Notes: generated from the letters alone by a model not told the origin. A stretch of DNA of 64,000 nt from Falsiroseomonas stagni DSM 19981 (GCF_900114315.1 NZ_FOSQ01000008.1:186001-250000); one strand, 5' to 3'. Shown: positions 27,107-35,872, numbered from the stretch's first letter. Numbers and translations: made by a program.

Positions 27107-28043
27107 GCCTGATCCTCGGGTCCAACCACGCGTAGAGAAGATCAACGGCAAGGTTCACACAGACAAAAATCGTTGCCGTCAGCAGCAGCCCGCCCTGGAT
27201 CACGGGATAGTCCCGCCGCTGGATGGCGCCGACGATCAGCCGGCCGACGCCCGGCAGGCTGAACACGCTCTCGATCACCACCGTGCCGCCCAGCAGCACG
27301 CCGCAGGCGATACCCGCCACCGTCACCACGGGGATCAGCGCGTTGCGCAGTGCGTGCTTGCCGATCACCACCCAGCCCGGCATGCCCTTGGCCCGCGCCG
27401 TTCGCACATAATCCTGGCGCAGCACCTCCAGCATCGCCGCCCGCGTCATCCGCGCGAAGAGCCCGATCTGCGCCAGCGCCAGCGTCGCCGCCGGCAGCAC
27501 CATGCCGCGCGCCCAACCGATCGGGTCCTGCCCGAACGGCACGTAGCCCCCCGTCGGCAACCAGGCGAGTTGCACGGCAAACACATAGACGAAGACCAGC
27601 CCGAGCCAGAAATCCGGCACGGAGAAGCCGACCAGCGCCGCCCCCATCGCCGCGCGATCAGCCCCCTTGCCCGCCCGCACCGCCGCCACCACGCCGAGCG
27701 CCGTGCCCGCCACCAGCGCGATGCCGAGTGCCAGGAAGGTCAGCGACAGCGTCACCGGCAGCCTTTCCAGGATGGCCGCCCCCACGCCCTGCCGCAGCAG
27801 AATGCTCTCCCCGAGGTCGCCCTGCGCCAGCGCCCAGTACCAGCCGACAAGCTGCTCATGCCAGGGCCGGTTCAGGCCGAGCCGTTCACGCAGCCGCGCC
27901 AGTTCCTCCGCCGTCGCCGTCGGCCCCGCCATTTCCGCCGCGACATCGCCCGGCACGATCCAGACGATGGCGAAGGACATCAGCGAGACCAGCAGCAGGA
28001 CCGGCAGCGCCGCCAGGATGCGCCGCAGCGCGTAGCGCAGCAC
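27096..28043 (-). CDS. Oligopeptide/dipeptide-type ABC permease (DppB-like)
   Basis: A 315-residue permease. It starts MLRYALRRILAALPVLLLVSL, has GDLGESILLRQGV in the first periplasmic loop, the EAA loop YVRTARAKGMPGWVVIGKHALRN and a final DLLYAWLDPRIRHGR. It starts three bases after the stop of the binding-protein gene, in the usual binding protein, B, C, D, F order. Confidence 0.93.
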   Translation of the reverse strand: MLRYALRRILAALPVLLLVSLMSFAIVWIVPGDVAAEMAGPTATAEELARLRERLGLNRPWHEQLVGWYWALAQGDLGESILLRQGVGAAILERLPVTLSLTFLALGIALVAGTALGVVAAVRAGKGADRAAMGAALVGFSVPDFWLGLVFVYVFAVQLAWLPTGGYVPFGQDPIGWARGMVLPAATLALAQIGLFARMTRAAMLEVLRQDYVRTARAKGMPGWVVIGKHALRNALIPVVTVAGIACGVLLGGTVVIESVFSLPGVGRLIVGAIQRRDYPVIQGGLLLTATIFVCVNLAVDLLYAWLDPRIRHGR

Positions 28044-28046
28044 CGC

Positions 28047-29591
28047 CTAGGCCAGGGAGATCCCCCACATGCGGGGGATGCGATAGGGCTTGTAGTCCCG
28101 CACACTGGCCCGCGTGGCCTGCACGATGCCGACATCGCCGCATTTGATGGCGATGGCCTGGTCATACATCCGCGCCTGGAAGTCGCTGACCGCCTTCTTC
28201 CGCTCCTCCGCCGAAAGCGAGGTCGTCAGCCGCCGCTGGCAATCCTCGATCACCTCGTCCCGCGCATGCTGCACCGGGGCGTGGCCGCTGAAGAAGCCGA
28301 CCACGCCATAGGGTCCCTCATAGGGCTCGATCCCCAGCATCAGCGCCCAGAGGTGCCATCCCGTGCGCTGCGTGCGCTGGCTGAAGGCCGTCGGCCAATC
28401 CGTGATCACCACCTTCACATTGATGCCCACGGCCCGCAGCTGCTCCGCCGCCGTCACGATCGTCGCCTGGTGGTTGGAGAAGCTGCTGTCGCCGAGCAGG
28501 ATGATCTCCTCGTTCCGATACCCGGCCTCCCGCAGCAGCGCCCGCGCGCGGTCCTTGCTGTTGATGTTGTAGAGCGGGCGGCCGACATCGCCGGCGAAGA
28601 ACTCCGTCCCCGGATGCTGCCAGCCATGCGTCATGCGATACAGGCCATCGGTGGAGATCGCCATGATCTCCTCCAGGTCCAGGGCCGCCTGCAGCGCGCG
28701 GCGGAACACCGGATTGTCCATCGGCGGCATGACGTGGTTCAGCATGAGGGTCTGGAAGGACCAGGGCATCATCTCATGCATCGCGAGATTCCGGTCGTTC
28801 CGCAGCCGCTGCGCCGCCGGCACCGCGATGGCTTCCAGGATCTGGATCTCGCCCGCCTGCAACCCCGCCGTCCGCGCGCCCCCTTCCGGCACGAAGCGGA
28901 TCATCAGGTTCTCGACATTCGCGACCTTGCGCCCGGCAAACCCGTCCATCCCCTGGTAGACGGTGTTCTGGACATAGTCGGAAAAGCGGGTCAGCCGCAC
29001 ATGGCTGTCAGGCCGGAACTCCACGAAGCGGAAGGGCCCCGTGCCGATCACCTCGATGCGCGACGCATCCTTCCCCGCCTCCTCCTCCGGGATGATGGCG
29101 CAGGGCGCGCGGGGGGAGGATATGCCGGCGATGAAGCCCGGGCTCGGTTCCTTCAGCCTGACGACGACGGTCTTCGCATCCGGCGTGTCGATCGCCTCCA
29201 CCGGCTGCATGATGAAGGCCGACCCGCCTACGCGCCCGTAGCGCAGCAGTGATGCCTTCACATCCGCGCTCGTCAGCCGCTTGCCGTTGTGGAAGCGCGC
29301 ATCGCGCAGCGAGAAGCGATAGGTCAGCCCATCGGCGGAAATGTCGACGCCCTCCGCCAGGTCCGGCTTCGGGTTGCCCGCCTCGTCGCGGGCGAAGAGC
29401 GTCTCATAGACATGCAGGTTGATGTTGCGGCTGGCCTGCGCCGTCGTCACCTGGGCATCGAGGGAGGGCGGCTGCGCCTGCTGCGCCATCACGACGGTGC
29501 CGCGAGCGCCTTGTGCGATCGCTGGCTTCGCGAGAGGAGAACCGGCCGCCGCGGCGGTTGCGGCAAGACCCAGTTGGCGACGTGTCAGCAT
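28047..29591 (-). CDS. ABC transporter substrate-binding protein, family 5 (DppA/OppA-like)
   Basis: The 514-residue binding protein starts with a Tat-like signal (MLTRRQLGLAATAAAAG, cleavage after AIAQG) and has family 5 features: LDAQVTTAQASRNINLHVYETLFARDE, GLTYRFSLRDARFHNGKRLTSADVKASLLRYG. It is the first gene of the importer operon. The ATG at 29591 has a GAGGGGGG site upstream. Only 90 bp separate it from the divergent deacylase gene at 29682, so importer and catabolic genes probably share a regulatory region and a substrate. Confidence 0.92.
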   Translation of the reverse strand: MLTRRQLGLAATAAAAGSPLAKPAIAQGARGTVVMAQQAQPPSLDAQVTTAQASRNINLHVYETLFARDEAGNPKPDLAEGVDISADGLTYRFSLRDARFHNGKRLTSADVKASLLRYGRVGGSAFIMQPVEAIDTPDAKTVVVRLKEPSPGFIAGISSPRAPCAIIPEEEAGKDASRIEVIGTGPFRFVEFRPDSHVRLTRFSDYVQNTVYQGMDGFAGRKVANVENLMIRFVPEGGARTAGLQAGEIQILEAIAVPAAQRLRNDRNLAMHEMMPWSFQTLMLNHVMPPMDNPVFRRALQAALDLEEIMAISTDGLYRMTHGWQHPGTEFFAGDVGRPLYNINSKDRARALLREAGYRNEEIILLGDSSFSNHQATIVTAAEQLRAVGINVKVVITDWPTAFSQRTQRTGWHLWALMLGIEPYEGPYGVVGFFSGHAPVQHARDEVIEDCQRRLTTSLSAEERKKAVSDFQARMYDQAIAIKCGDVGIVQATRASVRDYKPYRIPRMWGISLA

Positions 29592-29681
29592 GGACCGACC
29601 CCCCTCTCCCACATTGTCGCGACGATGCTAGCCTTCGCTTGCGGCGGGGTTCAATCCGCCACGTCGAGGAGCGCGGAAGAA

Positions 29682-30692
29682 ATGTCGGCCCAGTCCTCCC
29701 TTGCCGGGAGCCCCGTCGTCGCCGAGGTCGATTTCGCCGCGAAGGGCCGCCAGGCCGGCCATCTGCGCGTGCCGCAATCCCGCGACGACAGCGGCTGGGG
29801 CACCATCCCGGTGCCCATCGTCGTCGTCGCGAATGGCAGCGGCCCCACCATGCTGCTGACCGCCGGCAACCATGGCGACGAATACGAGGGCCAGGTCGCG
29901 CTGCTCGACCTCGCCCGCACGCTGAAGCCCGAGCAGGTGCAGGGCCGCGTCATCATCATCCCCGCCATGCACTACCCCGCCTGCGCGGCGGGCAAGCGGC
30001 TCAGCCCGCTCGATGGCCGCGACTTCAACCGCTGCTTCCCCGGCGATCCCTTCGGCGGCTTCGCCCTCTCGCTCGCGCATTACATCGACAGCGTGCTGCT
30101 GCCGCTCTGCGACTACCAGCAGGATCTGCACTCCGGCGGCACCGGCATGGACATCGTCGCCAGCACGGCGGGCCACGTCCTCGATGATGCAGGCCTGCAA
30201 GCGAAGACCCTGGCGATGGCCGATGCCTTCAACGCCCCCGTCACCATGCTGCTGCGGGAGGTGAATGCCGGCCCCACCCTGCTCGCCCAGGCGGAAGCCC
30301 GCGGCGTCGTGGCACTCTCCTCCGAACTCGGCGGCGGCGGGCGCCTCAACCCCGCCAACCTCGCCATCACCAGGCGCGGCGTGGCGAACCTGCTGCGCCA
30401 TGCCGGCATCCTGGACGGCAAGCCGGAGATCACGACGCCATCCCGCCGCATGACGGTGCCCGACCTCGCGCACTATGTCTTCGCCCCCTGCGACGGCATC
30501 TGGGAAGCCGCGGACATCCTCGGCAGCAGCGTCGAAGCCGGTGCGCCCGCCGGATTGCTGCACCGCATCGAGGATCCCACTGGCCCCGCCATCCCCCTCT
30601 CCTACGCCGCCACCGGCCTGCTCTGGTGCGTGCGCCATGCGGGGCGGGTGAAGGTCGGGGACCCCGTGGCCGTCATCGCCCGCGACCTGTAG
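29682..30692 (+). CDS. Succinylglutamate desuccinylase / aspartoacylase-family deacylase
   Basis: A 336-residue zinc carboxypeptidase-fold hydrolase. Zinc ligands are visible as H and E in TAGNHGDEYEG (near residue 66) and H in YQQDLHSGGTG (near residue 150). DGRDFNRCFPG and a C-terminal Glu in SSELGGGG complete the family pattern. It resembles N-acetyl-diaminobutyrate deacetylase (DoeB) and would remove an acyl group from an amino-acid-like substrate. It opens a plus-strand catabolic run and is divergent from the peptide-type importer. Confidence 0.88.
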   Translation: MSAQSSLAGSPVVAEVDFAAKGRQAGHLRVPQSRDDSGWGTIPVPIVVVANGSGPTMLLTAGNHGDEYEGQVALLDLARTLKPEQVQGRVIIIPAMHYPACAAGKRLSPLDGRDFNRCFPGDPFGGFALSLAHYIDSVLLPLCDYQQDLHSGGTGMDIVASTAGHVLDDAGLQAKTLAMADAFNAPVTMLLREVNAGPTLLAQAEARGVVALSSELGGGGRLNPANLAITRRGVANLLRHAGILDGKPEITTPSRRMTVPDLAHYVFAPCDGIWEAADILGSSVEAGAPAGLLHRIEDPTGPAIPLSYAATGLLWCVRHAGRVKVGDPVAVIARDL

Positions 30693-30723
30693 GCTTCACC
30701 CGAACCCGGAGGAGGGCTCGATC

Positions 30724-31488
30724 ATGTCCGCCATCATCGAACGCCTGAGCGACAGCGCGGCCGAGGCCGCCGAATGGGAACTGCGCTGCGACATGGCCGC
30801 CGTCTTCCGCGTCGCGGCGCGGGAAGGCTGGAACGAGCAGATCGGCAACCACAACTCCCTGATGCTGCCGGGGGACGGCCCGCCGCGCTTCCTCATCAAT
30901 CCCCGCGGCTATCTCTTCCAGGAGTTGAAGGCGTCCGACCTGATCGTCTGCGACCTGGACGGCAAGGTGCTGCAAGGGACGGGCGAGCTGCGGAAGGTCG
31001 CCTTCCACATCCATGCGCGCATCCACCTGCTGAACCCGCGCGCGGCCTGCGTGGTGCATGTGCATCCCCGCTGGCTGACGGCGCTGTCCCTGCTGCGGGA
31101 CACCGAATTGCAGCTGTCCCACCACAACAACCTGCTGCTGAACGACCGCATCGTCTACGACCAGGAAGGCGACGAACCCGTCCACCACAATGAGGAAGGC
31201 GACCGCATCGCGCGCTGCCTCGGCGATAAATCCGTCATGGTCATGCGCGGCCATGGCGTGACGGTGGTCGGCCCCACGGTCCATGACGCCTTCGACGAAT
31301 GCTTCATCGCGGAACGCACCGCGATGTACCAGATGACGGCGATGTCCACCGGGCGCGCGATGCACACGCTGCCCGAGAGGCTCCGCCGCAACCACCTCGG
31401 CCCCTGGGGCGAGAAGATCGACGCGCGCCTGCACCTGAACGCCTGGCGTCGGGTGCTGGATCGCGAGGAACCCGATTATCGTCAGTGA
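30724..31488 (+). CDS. Class II aldolase / adducin-family protein
   Basis: A 254-residue protein with the class II aldolase fold. The metal-binding histidines are in ACVVHVHPRWLTALS, the third ligand is in VMVMRGHGVTVVG, and GNHNSLML near residue 41 binds the phosphate or carboxylate in relatives. Family members are aldolases, epimerases or decarboxylases, and the reaction here is unknown. It starts 31 bp after the deacylase gene with GGAGGAGGG upstream. Confidence 0.88.
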   Translation: MSAIIERLSDSAAEAAEWELRCDMAAVFRVAAREGWNEQIGNHNSLMLPGDGPPRFLINPRGYLFQELKASDLIVCDLDGKVLQGTGELRKVAFHIHARIHLLNPRAACVVHVHPRWLTALSLLRDTELQLSHHNNLLLNDRIVYDQEGDEPVHHNEEGDRIARCLGDKSVMVMRGHGVTVVGPTVHDAFDECFIAERTAMYQMTAMSTGRAMHTLPERLRRNHLGPWGEKIDARLHLNAWRRVLDREEPDYRQ

Positions 31489-31499
31489 AGGCCCCGACC

Positions 31500-32483
31500 A
31501 TGCATAACGCCACACGCCGCGCCCTGCTTCTCGGCGCGGCGCTCGCCGTGCCGTCACTCGTTCGCGCACAGTCCGCCTGGGCCCCCACGCGCCCCGTCCG
31601 CCTGGTGCTGCCTTTCGCGCCGGGCGGGCTGACGGATATCCTGGCCCGCGCGGCGGCCGACCAGCTTTCCGCCCGCTGGGGCCAGCCCGTGGTGGTGGAG
31701 AACCGCGCCGGCGCCGGTGGCAACCTGGCCGCGGAGGCCGTCGCCCGCGCCACGCCGGATGGCCACACCCTCCTGGTCGCGACGCAGGGCATCATCGCCA
31801 TCAACAAGGTGCTGTTCGAACGGCTGAGCTACGACCCCGACACGGATTTTCTCCCGATTGCCATGCTGGCGGAACAGCCGAACCTGCTCGTCGTCTCGCC
31901 CCGCGCGCTGCCGGATGTGACGGATGTGGCATCGCTGGTGGCCAGGCTGCGCGCCACGCCGGATGGCCTGCCCTATGGATCGAATGGCGTCGGCAGCTTC
32001 ACGCATCTCTCGATGGAATTGCTGCGCGCGACGCTCGGCGTGGCGATGACGCATGTGCCCTATCGCGGCAGCGCGCCGCTGCTGACGGACATGGTCGCCG
32101 GCACCATCCCCGTGGCGCTGGATGGCCTCGCCACCTCCAAGCCGCAGGTCAGCGCGGGCGGCGCGCTGCGCGCCATCGGCGTGACCAGTGCGCGCCGCTT
32201 CCGCGCCATGCCGGACGTGCCAGCCATCGCGGAGACCGTATCCGGCTTCGATGCCAGCCCCTGGTATGGCGTCTTCGCCCAGGGCACCACGCCGGAGCCG
32301 ATCCAGGCCGGGCTGGAAGCCGCCTTCCGCGCGGTTCTCGAAGGCCCCGCCTGGGCCGCGGTGCTGGCGCAGCGGGAGGCCGATGCCATGCCCCAGGGCC
32401 GCGCCACCCTCGCCACCCTGATGGATCGGGAGCGCCGCATCTGGCGCGACGCCGTCCGCCGCTCCGGCGCCCGCGCCGAGTGA
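31500..32483 (+). CDS. Bug-family (TctC-like) tripartite tricarboxylate binding protein
   Basis: A 327-residue periplasmic binding protein with signal MHNATRRALLLGAALAVPSLVRAQ and the Bug landmarks RLVLPFAPGGLTDILAR, VVVENRAGAGGNLAAEAVARATPDGHTLL, THVPYRGSAPLLTDMVAGTI and ALRAIGVTSARR. These proteins bind carboxylates. No TctA/TctB membrane subunits are adjacent. It starts 11 bp after the aldolase gene, so it is part of the same transcription unit. Confidence 0.92.
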   Translation: MHNATRRALLLGAALAVPSLVRAQSAWAPTRPVRLVLPFAPGGLTDILARAAADQLSARWGQPVVVENRAGAGGNLAAEAVARATPDGHTLLVATQGIIAINKVLFERLSYDPDTDFLPIAMLAEQPNLLVVSPRALPDVTDVASLVARLRATPDGLPYGSNGVGSFTHLSMELLRATLGVAMTHVPYRGSAPLLTDMVAGTIPVALDGLATSKPQVSAGGALRAIGVTSARRFRAMPDVPAIAETVSGFDASPWYGVFAQGTTPEPIQAGLEAAFRAVLEGPAWAAVLAQREADAMPQGRATLATLMDRERRIWRDAVRRSGARAE

Positions 32484-32510
32484 TACCGGACGCACGAGGT
32501 TCCGACCTGC

Positions 32511-32618
32511 GGCCCGAAGGGCCGAGCGGCCGAATGGCCGCCGCGGCAAGTGCCGCGAAGCCAAGGGCCGCGGATGCGGCCCGCCCGGCGTTTGAGGGGC
32601 ACGAAGGTGAAACCTTCG
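32511..32618. repeat. Five consecutive short perfect hairpins
   Basis: Within 108 bp lie five separate perfect palindromes with 2-4 base loops: GGCCC/GGGCC (32511-32523), GCGGCC/GGCCGC (32526-32541), CGCGGCA/TGCCGCG (32542-32557), GGGCCGC/GCGGCCC (32565-32582) and CGAAGGT/ACCTTCG (32602-32618). The string ends 10 bp before the MmgE/PrpD start codon. No T-tract follows. Confidence 0.8.
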
Positions 32619-32628
32619 GGCGCCTGGT

Positions 32629-33936
32629 ATGACTTTTTCGAGTGTCATCGCCTGGGCGGCGGCCGGTCCGCCGCCCGGCAGCGCGGCCGCCGCCAAGGCG
32701 CGGCTGCTGCTGCTGGACAGCCTGGGCTGCGCGCTGGCGGGGCTGCGGCATCCCCGCGTGGCCGCCTACGCGACGGCCATGCAGCACGCCTTCCCCGGCG
32801 ATGTGGCGCTGGCTGGCGCCCGCCTGGCGCCGGCTGCGGCCGCCGCCGTGCTCGCCGCCGCCACCTGCTGGGACGAGGCGAATGAAGGTCTCGCCAGCGC
32901 CCATGGCCGCCCGGCGCTGCCCGTCGCGCCGCTCGCCCTGGTCGCCCGCGCGCGCGGCGCCGATACCCCTGCGGCGCTCGCCGCCTTCGCGCTGGGGTAT
33001 GAGGTCGCGGCCCGGGCCGGGCAGGCCTGGCGCATCCGGCCCGGGATGCATGTGGACGGGTCCTGGCACAGCCTCGGCGCCGCCGCCTGCGCCGCCGCGC
33101 TGGCCGGGCTGGATCCGGGGGGCATCGGCCGCGCCGTGCGCCTCGCCGCCTGCCAGATCCCCTTCTCCCTCTACGCCCCCATCGCCGCCGGGATGGATGG
33201 CCGCAACAGCTACGCCAGCCACGCCGCCCTGCTTGGCAGCCTGGCCGCCGCCGGCGCCTGCGCGGGAATGGATGCGCCGGATTCCGGCTTCGCCGAGGGC
33301 CGCCGCATCGCGCTGGGGCACGAGGCGCCAGCGCAGGTCGCGCCGCCCGGCGAATGGCTGCTGGAAGCGGCCTATCTGAAGCCCTTCGCGGGGGTTCGGC
33401 ACGCGCATTACGGGGCGGCGGCGGCGATTGAGCTGCGCCGGACGCTGGCGCAAGGCTCCGCCCCCTCACCCAACCCTCTCCCGCCGCCGGGGGGAGAGGG
33501 CTTTTCGAGAATCACCCTCTCCACCTATGCCGAGGCGCTGCGCTACGCCGGCAACCGCGCGCCCCAAGCCGCCATCGCCGCGCAGTTCAGCCTGACCTGG
33601 GCCGTCGCCGCCGCGCTGGTCCAGGGCGATCTCGGTCCCGCCGCCTATACCGACGAAGCCCTGGCCGATCCGGCACTCCGCGCCCTCGAAGCCTCGATCG
33701 AATTGCGGGAAGACCCCGCCCTCACCGCCGCCGGGCTGCGCGGCGCCACGCTCACCATCGGCGAGCACAGCGCCACCATCACCGGCGTCACCGGCGACCC
33801 CGACCGCCCGATGTCGGAAGCCGAGGCCTTGGCAAAATTCCGCCGCTTCGCCACCCCGACCCTGGGCGAGGCCGGCGCCACCGCCGCCATCGCCGCCCTG
33901 TTGCATGACCAGCCGGCCAAGGACCTTTTCGGGTGA
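32629..33936 (+). CDS. MmgE/PrpD family protein
   Basis: A 435-residue member of the 2-methylcitrate dehydratase-like (MmgE/PrpD) family: KARLLLLDSLGCALAGLRHP at the N-terminus, ALGYEVAARAGQA, HVDGSWHSLGAAACAAALAGL, GRNSYASHAALLGSLAA and KPFAGVRHAHYGAAAAIEL. Relatives dehydrate or isomerise hydroxy-polycarboxylic acids. Around residues 278-296 it contains an extra SAPSPNPLPPPGGEGFSR segment encoded by a palindromic repeat element (33474-33500) inserted in frame. No Shine-Dalgarno site is visible before the ATG. Its stop overlaps the next gene (GTGA). Confidence 0.87.
   Translation: MTFSSVIAWAAAGPPPGSAAAAKARLLLLDSLGCALAGLRHPRVAAYATAMQHAFPGDVALAGARLAPAAAAAVLAAATCWDEANEGLASAHGRPALPVAPLALVARARGADTPAALAAFALGYEVAARAGQAWRIRPGMHVDGSWHSLGAAACAAALAGLDPGGIGRAVRLAACQIPFSLYAPIAAGMDGRNSYASHAALLGSLAAAGACAGMDAPDSGFAEGRRIALGHEAPAQVAPPGEWLLEAAYLKPFAGVRHAHYGAAAAIELRRTLAQGSAPSPNPLPPPGGEGFSRITLSTYAEALRYAGNRAPQAAIAAQFSLTWAVAAALVQGDLGPAAYTDEALADPALRALEASIELREDPALTAAGLRGATLTIGEHSATITGVTGDPDRPMSEAEALAKFRRFATPTLGEAGATAAIAALLHDQPAKDLFG
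33474..33500. repeat. Palindromic repeat element inserted in frame in a coding sequence
   Basis: CCCTCTCCC (33474-33482) and GGGAGAGGG (33492-33500) form a 9-bp stem with a 9-base loop. Translated, the surrounding bases give SPNPLPPPGGEG, a peptide known from protein-coding palindromic repeats in proteobacteria. It interrupts an otherwise normal MmgE/PrpD reading frame without breaking it. Confidence 0.8.
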
Positions 33937-35084
33937 CCACCCACGACACCGATATCCTGATCGCGGGCGCCGGCCCGGTCGGCCTGACCCTGGCGCTTGC
34001 GCTGCACCAGCGCGGCATCGCCGTGCGGGTGCTGGAGAAGCGCGACGGGCTCTCCACCGCGTCGCGCGCCTCCACCTTCCACCCACCCACCCTCGATGCG
34101 CTGGACAGCCTCGGCGTCCTGAAGCCGCTGCTGCCGGGCGGCGTGCGCATCGACCGCATCCTCTGGCGACGCGTCGATGACGGCAGCGCCGCCAGTATCG
34201 ACCTCGGCATCCTGGCGGATGACACCGGCTTCCCCCATCGCTGGCACCGGGAACAGCAGGACGTCACCCCCGCTCTGCTCGCCGCCCTGCCGCCGGACAC
34301 CGTCCGCTTCAATGCCGGCGCCCAGGCCCTGGCCCAGGACGATACCGGCGTGGAGGTCACTGCCGCCGACGGCACCACCCACCGCGCCCGCTACGCCATC
34401 GGCTGCGACGGCGCCGGCGGGGCCATCCGGGCGCTGGCGGGAATCGCGGCCGATACCAATGACTACGCCCATCGCGTGCTGCGCCTGCTGACGCCGCTGG
34501 ACCTGCGGGATCACATCCCGGGCCTCGACGGCCTCGGCTATCTCTATGACCAGGCCGGCTCCTGCTCCCTGCTCCGCATGCCGAAGGTCTGGCGCCTGAT
34601 CTTCCGCGTCGGCCCCGACATGAGCGACGAGGCCGCACTCGAGGAAGACCATGCCCGCGCCCGCATCGCCCGCTTCCTGCCGGCGCTGCGGGACCTGCCG
34701 ATCGAGGGCCGGGACGTCTATGGCGTGAAGCGCGCCATGGCGCTGTCCTACCAGGCCGGCCGCGTGCTGCTGGCCGGGGATGCCGCGCATCTGACGAACA
34801 CCCGCGGCGGCATGAACATGAATGCCGGCATCCATGATGCGATGACGCTCGCCGCCACCCTCGCCGCCGTCCTGCACGGCGCGCCCGATGCCCTGCTGCA
34901 ATCCTGGGCCGAGGCGCGGCTGCGCGTCGTCCGCGACGCGCTGCTGCCCCGCACCGATGCCCGCGTCGCCGCAACCCCCGCGGATGAGGTCGCCCGCATG
35001 GCCGCCCTGACGCCCCGGGAAACCCTGACCTGGGCGCGGGAGGCCAGCATGCTCGACATTTCCCGTGTTGGATCGCCCGCATGA
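33933..35084 (+). CDS. FAD-dependent monooxygenase (aromatic hydroxylase type)
   Basis: A 383-residue flavoprotein of the PHBH/UbiH-like class A group. It has the dinucleotide-binding motif ILIAGAGPVGLTLALAL at the N-terminus, the DG motif YAIGCDGAGGAIR near residue 160 and GDAAHLTNTRGGMNMNAGIHDA near residue 282. It lacks the C-terminal thioredoxin-like domain of phenol hydroxylases. It should hydroxylate an aromatic or cyclic substrate with O2 and NAD(P)H. The GTG start overlaps the preceding stop (GTGA), so translation is coupled. Confidence 0.9.
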   Translation: MTTHDTDILIAGAGPVGLTLALALHQRGIAVRVLEKRDGLSTASRASTFHPPTLDALDSLGVLKPLLPGGVRIDRILWRRVDDGSAASIDLGILADDTGFPHRWHREQQDVTPALLAALPPDTVRFNAGAQALAQDDTGVEVTAADGTTHRARYAIGCDGAGGAIRALAGIAADTNDYAHRVLRLLTPLDLRDHIPGLDGLGYLYDQAGSCSLLRMPKVWRLIFRVGPDMSDEAALEEDHARARIARFLPALRDLPIEGRDVYGVKRAMALSYQAGRVLLAGDAAHLTNTRGGMNMNAGIHDAMTLAATLAAVLHGAPDALLQSWAEARLRVVRDALLPRTDARVAATPADEVARMAALTPRETLTWAREASMLDISRVGSPA

Positions 35085-35827
35085 CCCACCCGCCCCGCGC
35101 CTGGCATCCGACGCACCGGATCGCGCTGGTCACCCCCTCCGCCAACCCCGCGGTGGAGCATGAGACGCGCCACCTGCTGGCCCCCCAGGCCGCGCTGCAC
35201 GTCACCCGCATGCCCGTCATGCCCGGCACCACCCTGGAACAGCGCAACGCCGCCTATCTAGAAGCGCTGGACCGGTCGCTCGATGGCTTCGGGGCGCTGG
35301 CGATGGATGCCGCCATCTACGGCATCACCGGCCCCAGCTACGCCGTGACGCCGGAGCAGGACGCCGCCACGCAGGACCGCGTCTCCGCCGCGCTGGGCCG
35401 CCCGATAGTGCTCGCCGCCCGCGGCCTGGCGGAAGCGCTGGCCGCCCTCGGCCGACCGAAGCTGTTGCTGTTCTCCCCCTATCCCGGCTGGCTGACGGAG
35501 CGTGCGGAACGCTACTGGCGCCTGGCCGGGCTGGAACTGGCGGACAGCTTCAAGGTCAGCGAGACCTTCCGCGCCTATGAGCTGACGCCGGAGGAAGTGG
35601 CCGATGGCCTGGCGAAGCTGAACCCGCCCGCCGATTGCGCCGTGCTGCTGTCCGGCACCGGGATGCCGACGCTGGATGCCATGGAATGGATGCGGGAGAG
35701 GCTGGGCGTGCCGCTGCTCTCCTCCAACCTCGCCAGTGCCTGGGCCGTCTCGAAGCGCCTCGGCCTGCCCGCCGGCCCGGCGCTGGCGGCCTGCAACCCG
35801 GAGCTGGCGGCGATGCTGGGACACTGA
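35081..35827 (+). CDS. Maleate isomerase / arylmalonate decarboxylase-like protein lacking catalytic cysteines
   Basis: A 248-residue Asp/Glu-racemase-superfamily protein: RIALVTPSANPAVEHETRHLL at the N-terminus, LLLFSPYPGWLTERAERYW in the middle and CAVLLSGTGMPTLDAMEWM near residue 190. In maleate isomerases two cysteines, in ACTSGS- and SCT-type motifs, do catalysis. Here the aligned positions read IYGITGPSY (Ile near 82) and SGTG (Gly near 192), so both are lost. It may be a non-catalytic binder or use another mechanism. It overlaps the monooxygenase gene by four bases and closes the operon. Confidence 0.82.
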   Translation: MTHPPRAWHPTHRIALVTPSANPAVEHETRHLLAPQAALHVTRMPVMPGTTLEQRNAAYLEALDRSLDGFGALAMDAAIYGITGPSYAVTPEQDAATQDRVSAALGRPIVLAARGLAEALAALGRPKLLLFSPYPGWLTERAERYWRLAGLELADSFKVSETFRAYELTPEEVADGLAKLNPPADCAVLLSGTGMPTLDAMEWMRERLGVPLLSSNLASAWAVSKRLGLPAGPALAACNPELAAMLGH

Positions 35828-35872
35828 AACCCAAGACGCCCGGTGGCCCACAAAACGGCGGGCCATAGAACA

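Noticed and set aside
26661-29252. An 863-codon plus-strand frame antisense to the peptide importer genes
   Set aside because: Composition is dominated by Arg, His, Gln and Asp, typical of the antisense frame of GC-rich genes. It shows no family motif, and the opposite strand encodes well-conserved DppA, DppB and DppC-like proteins.
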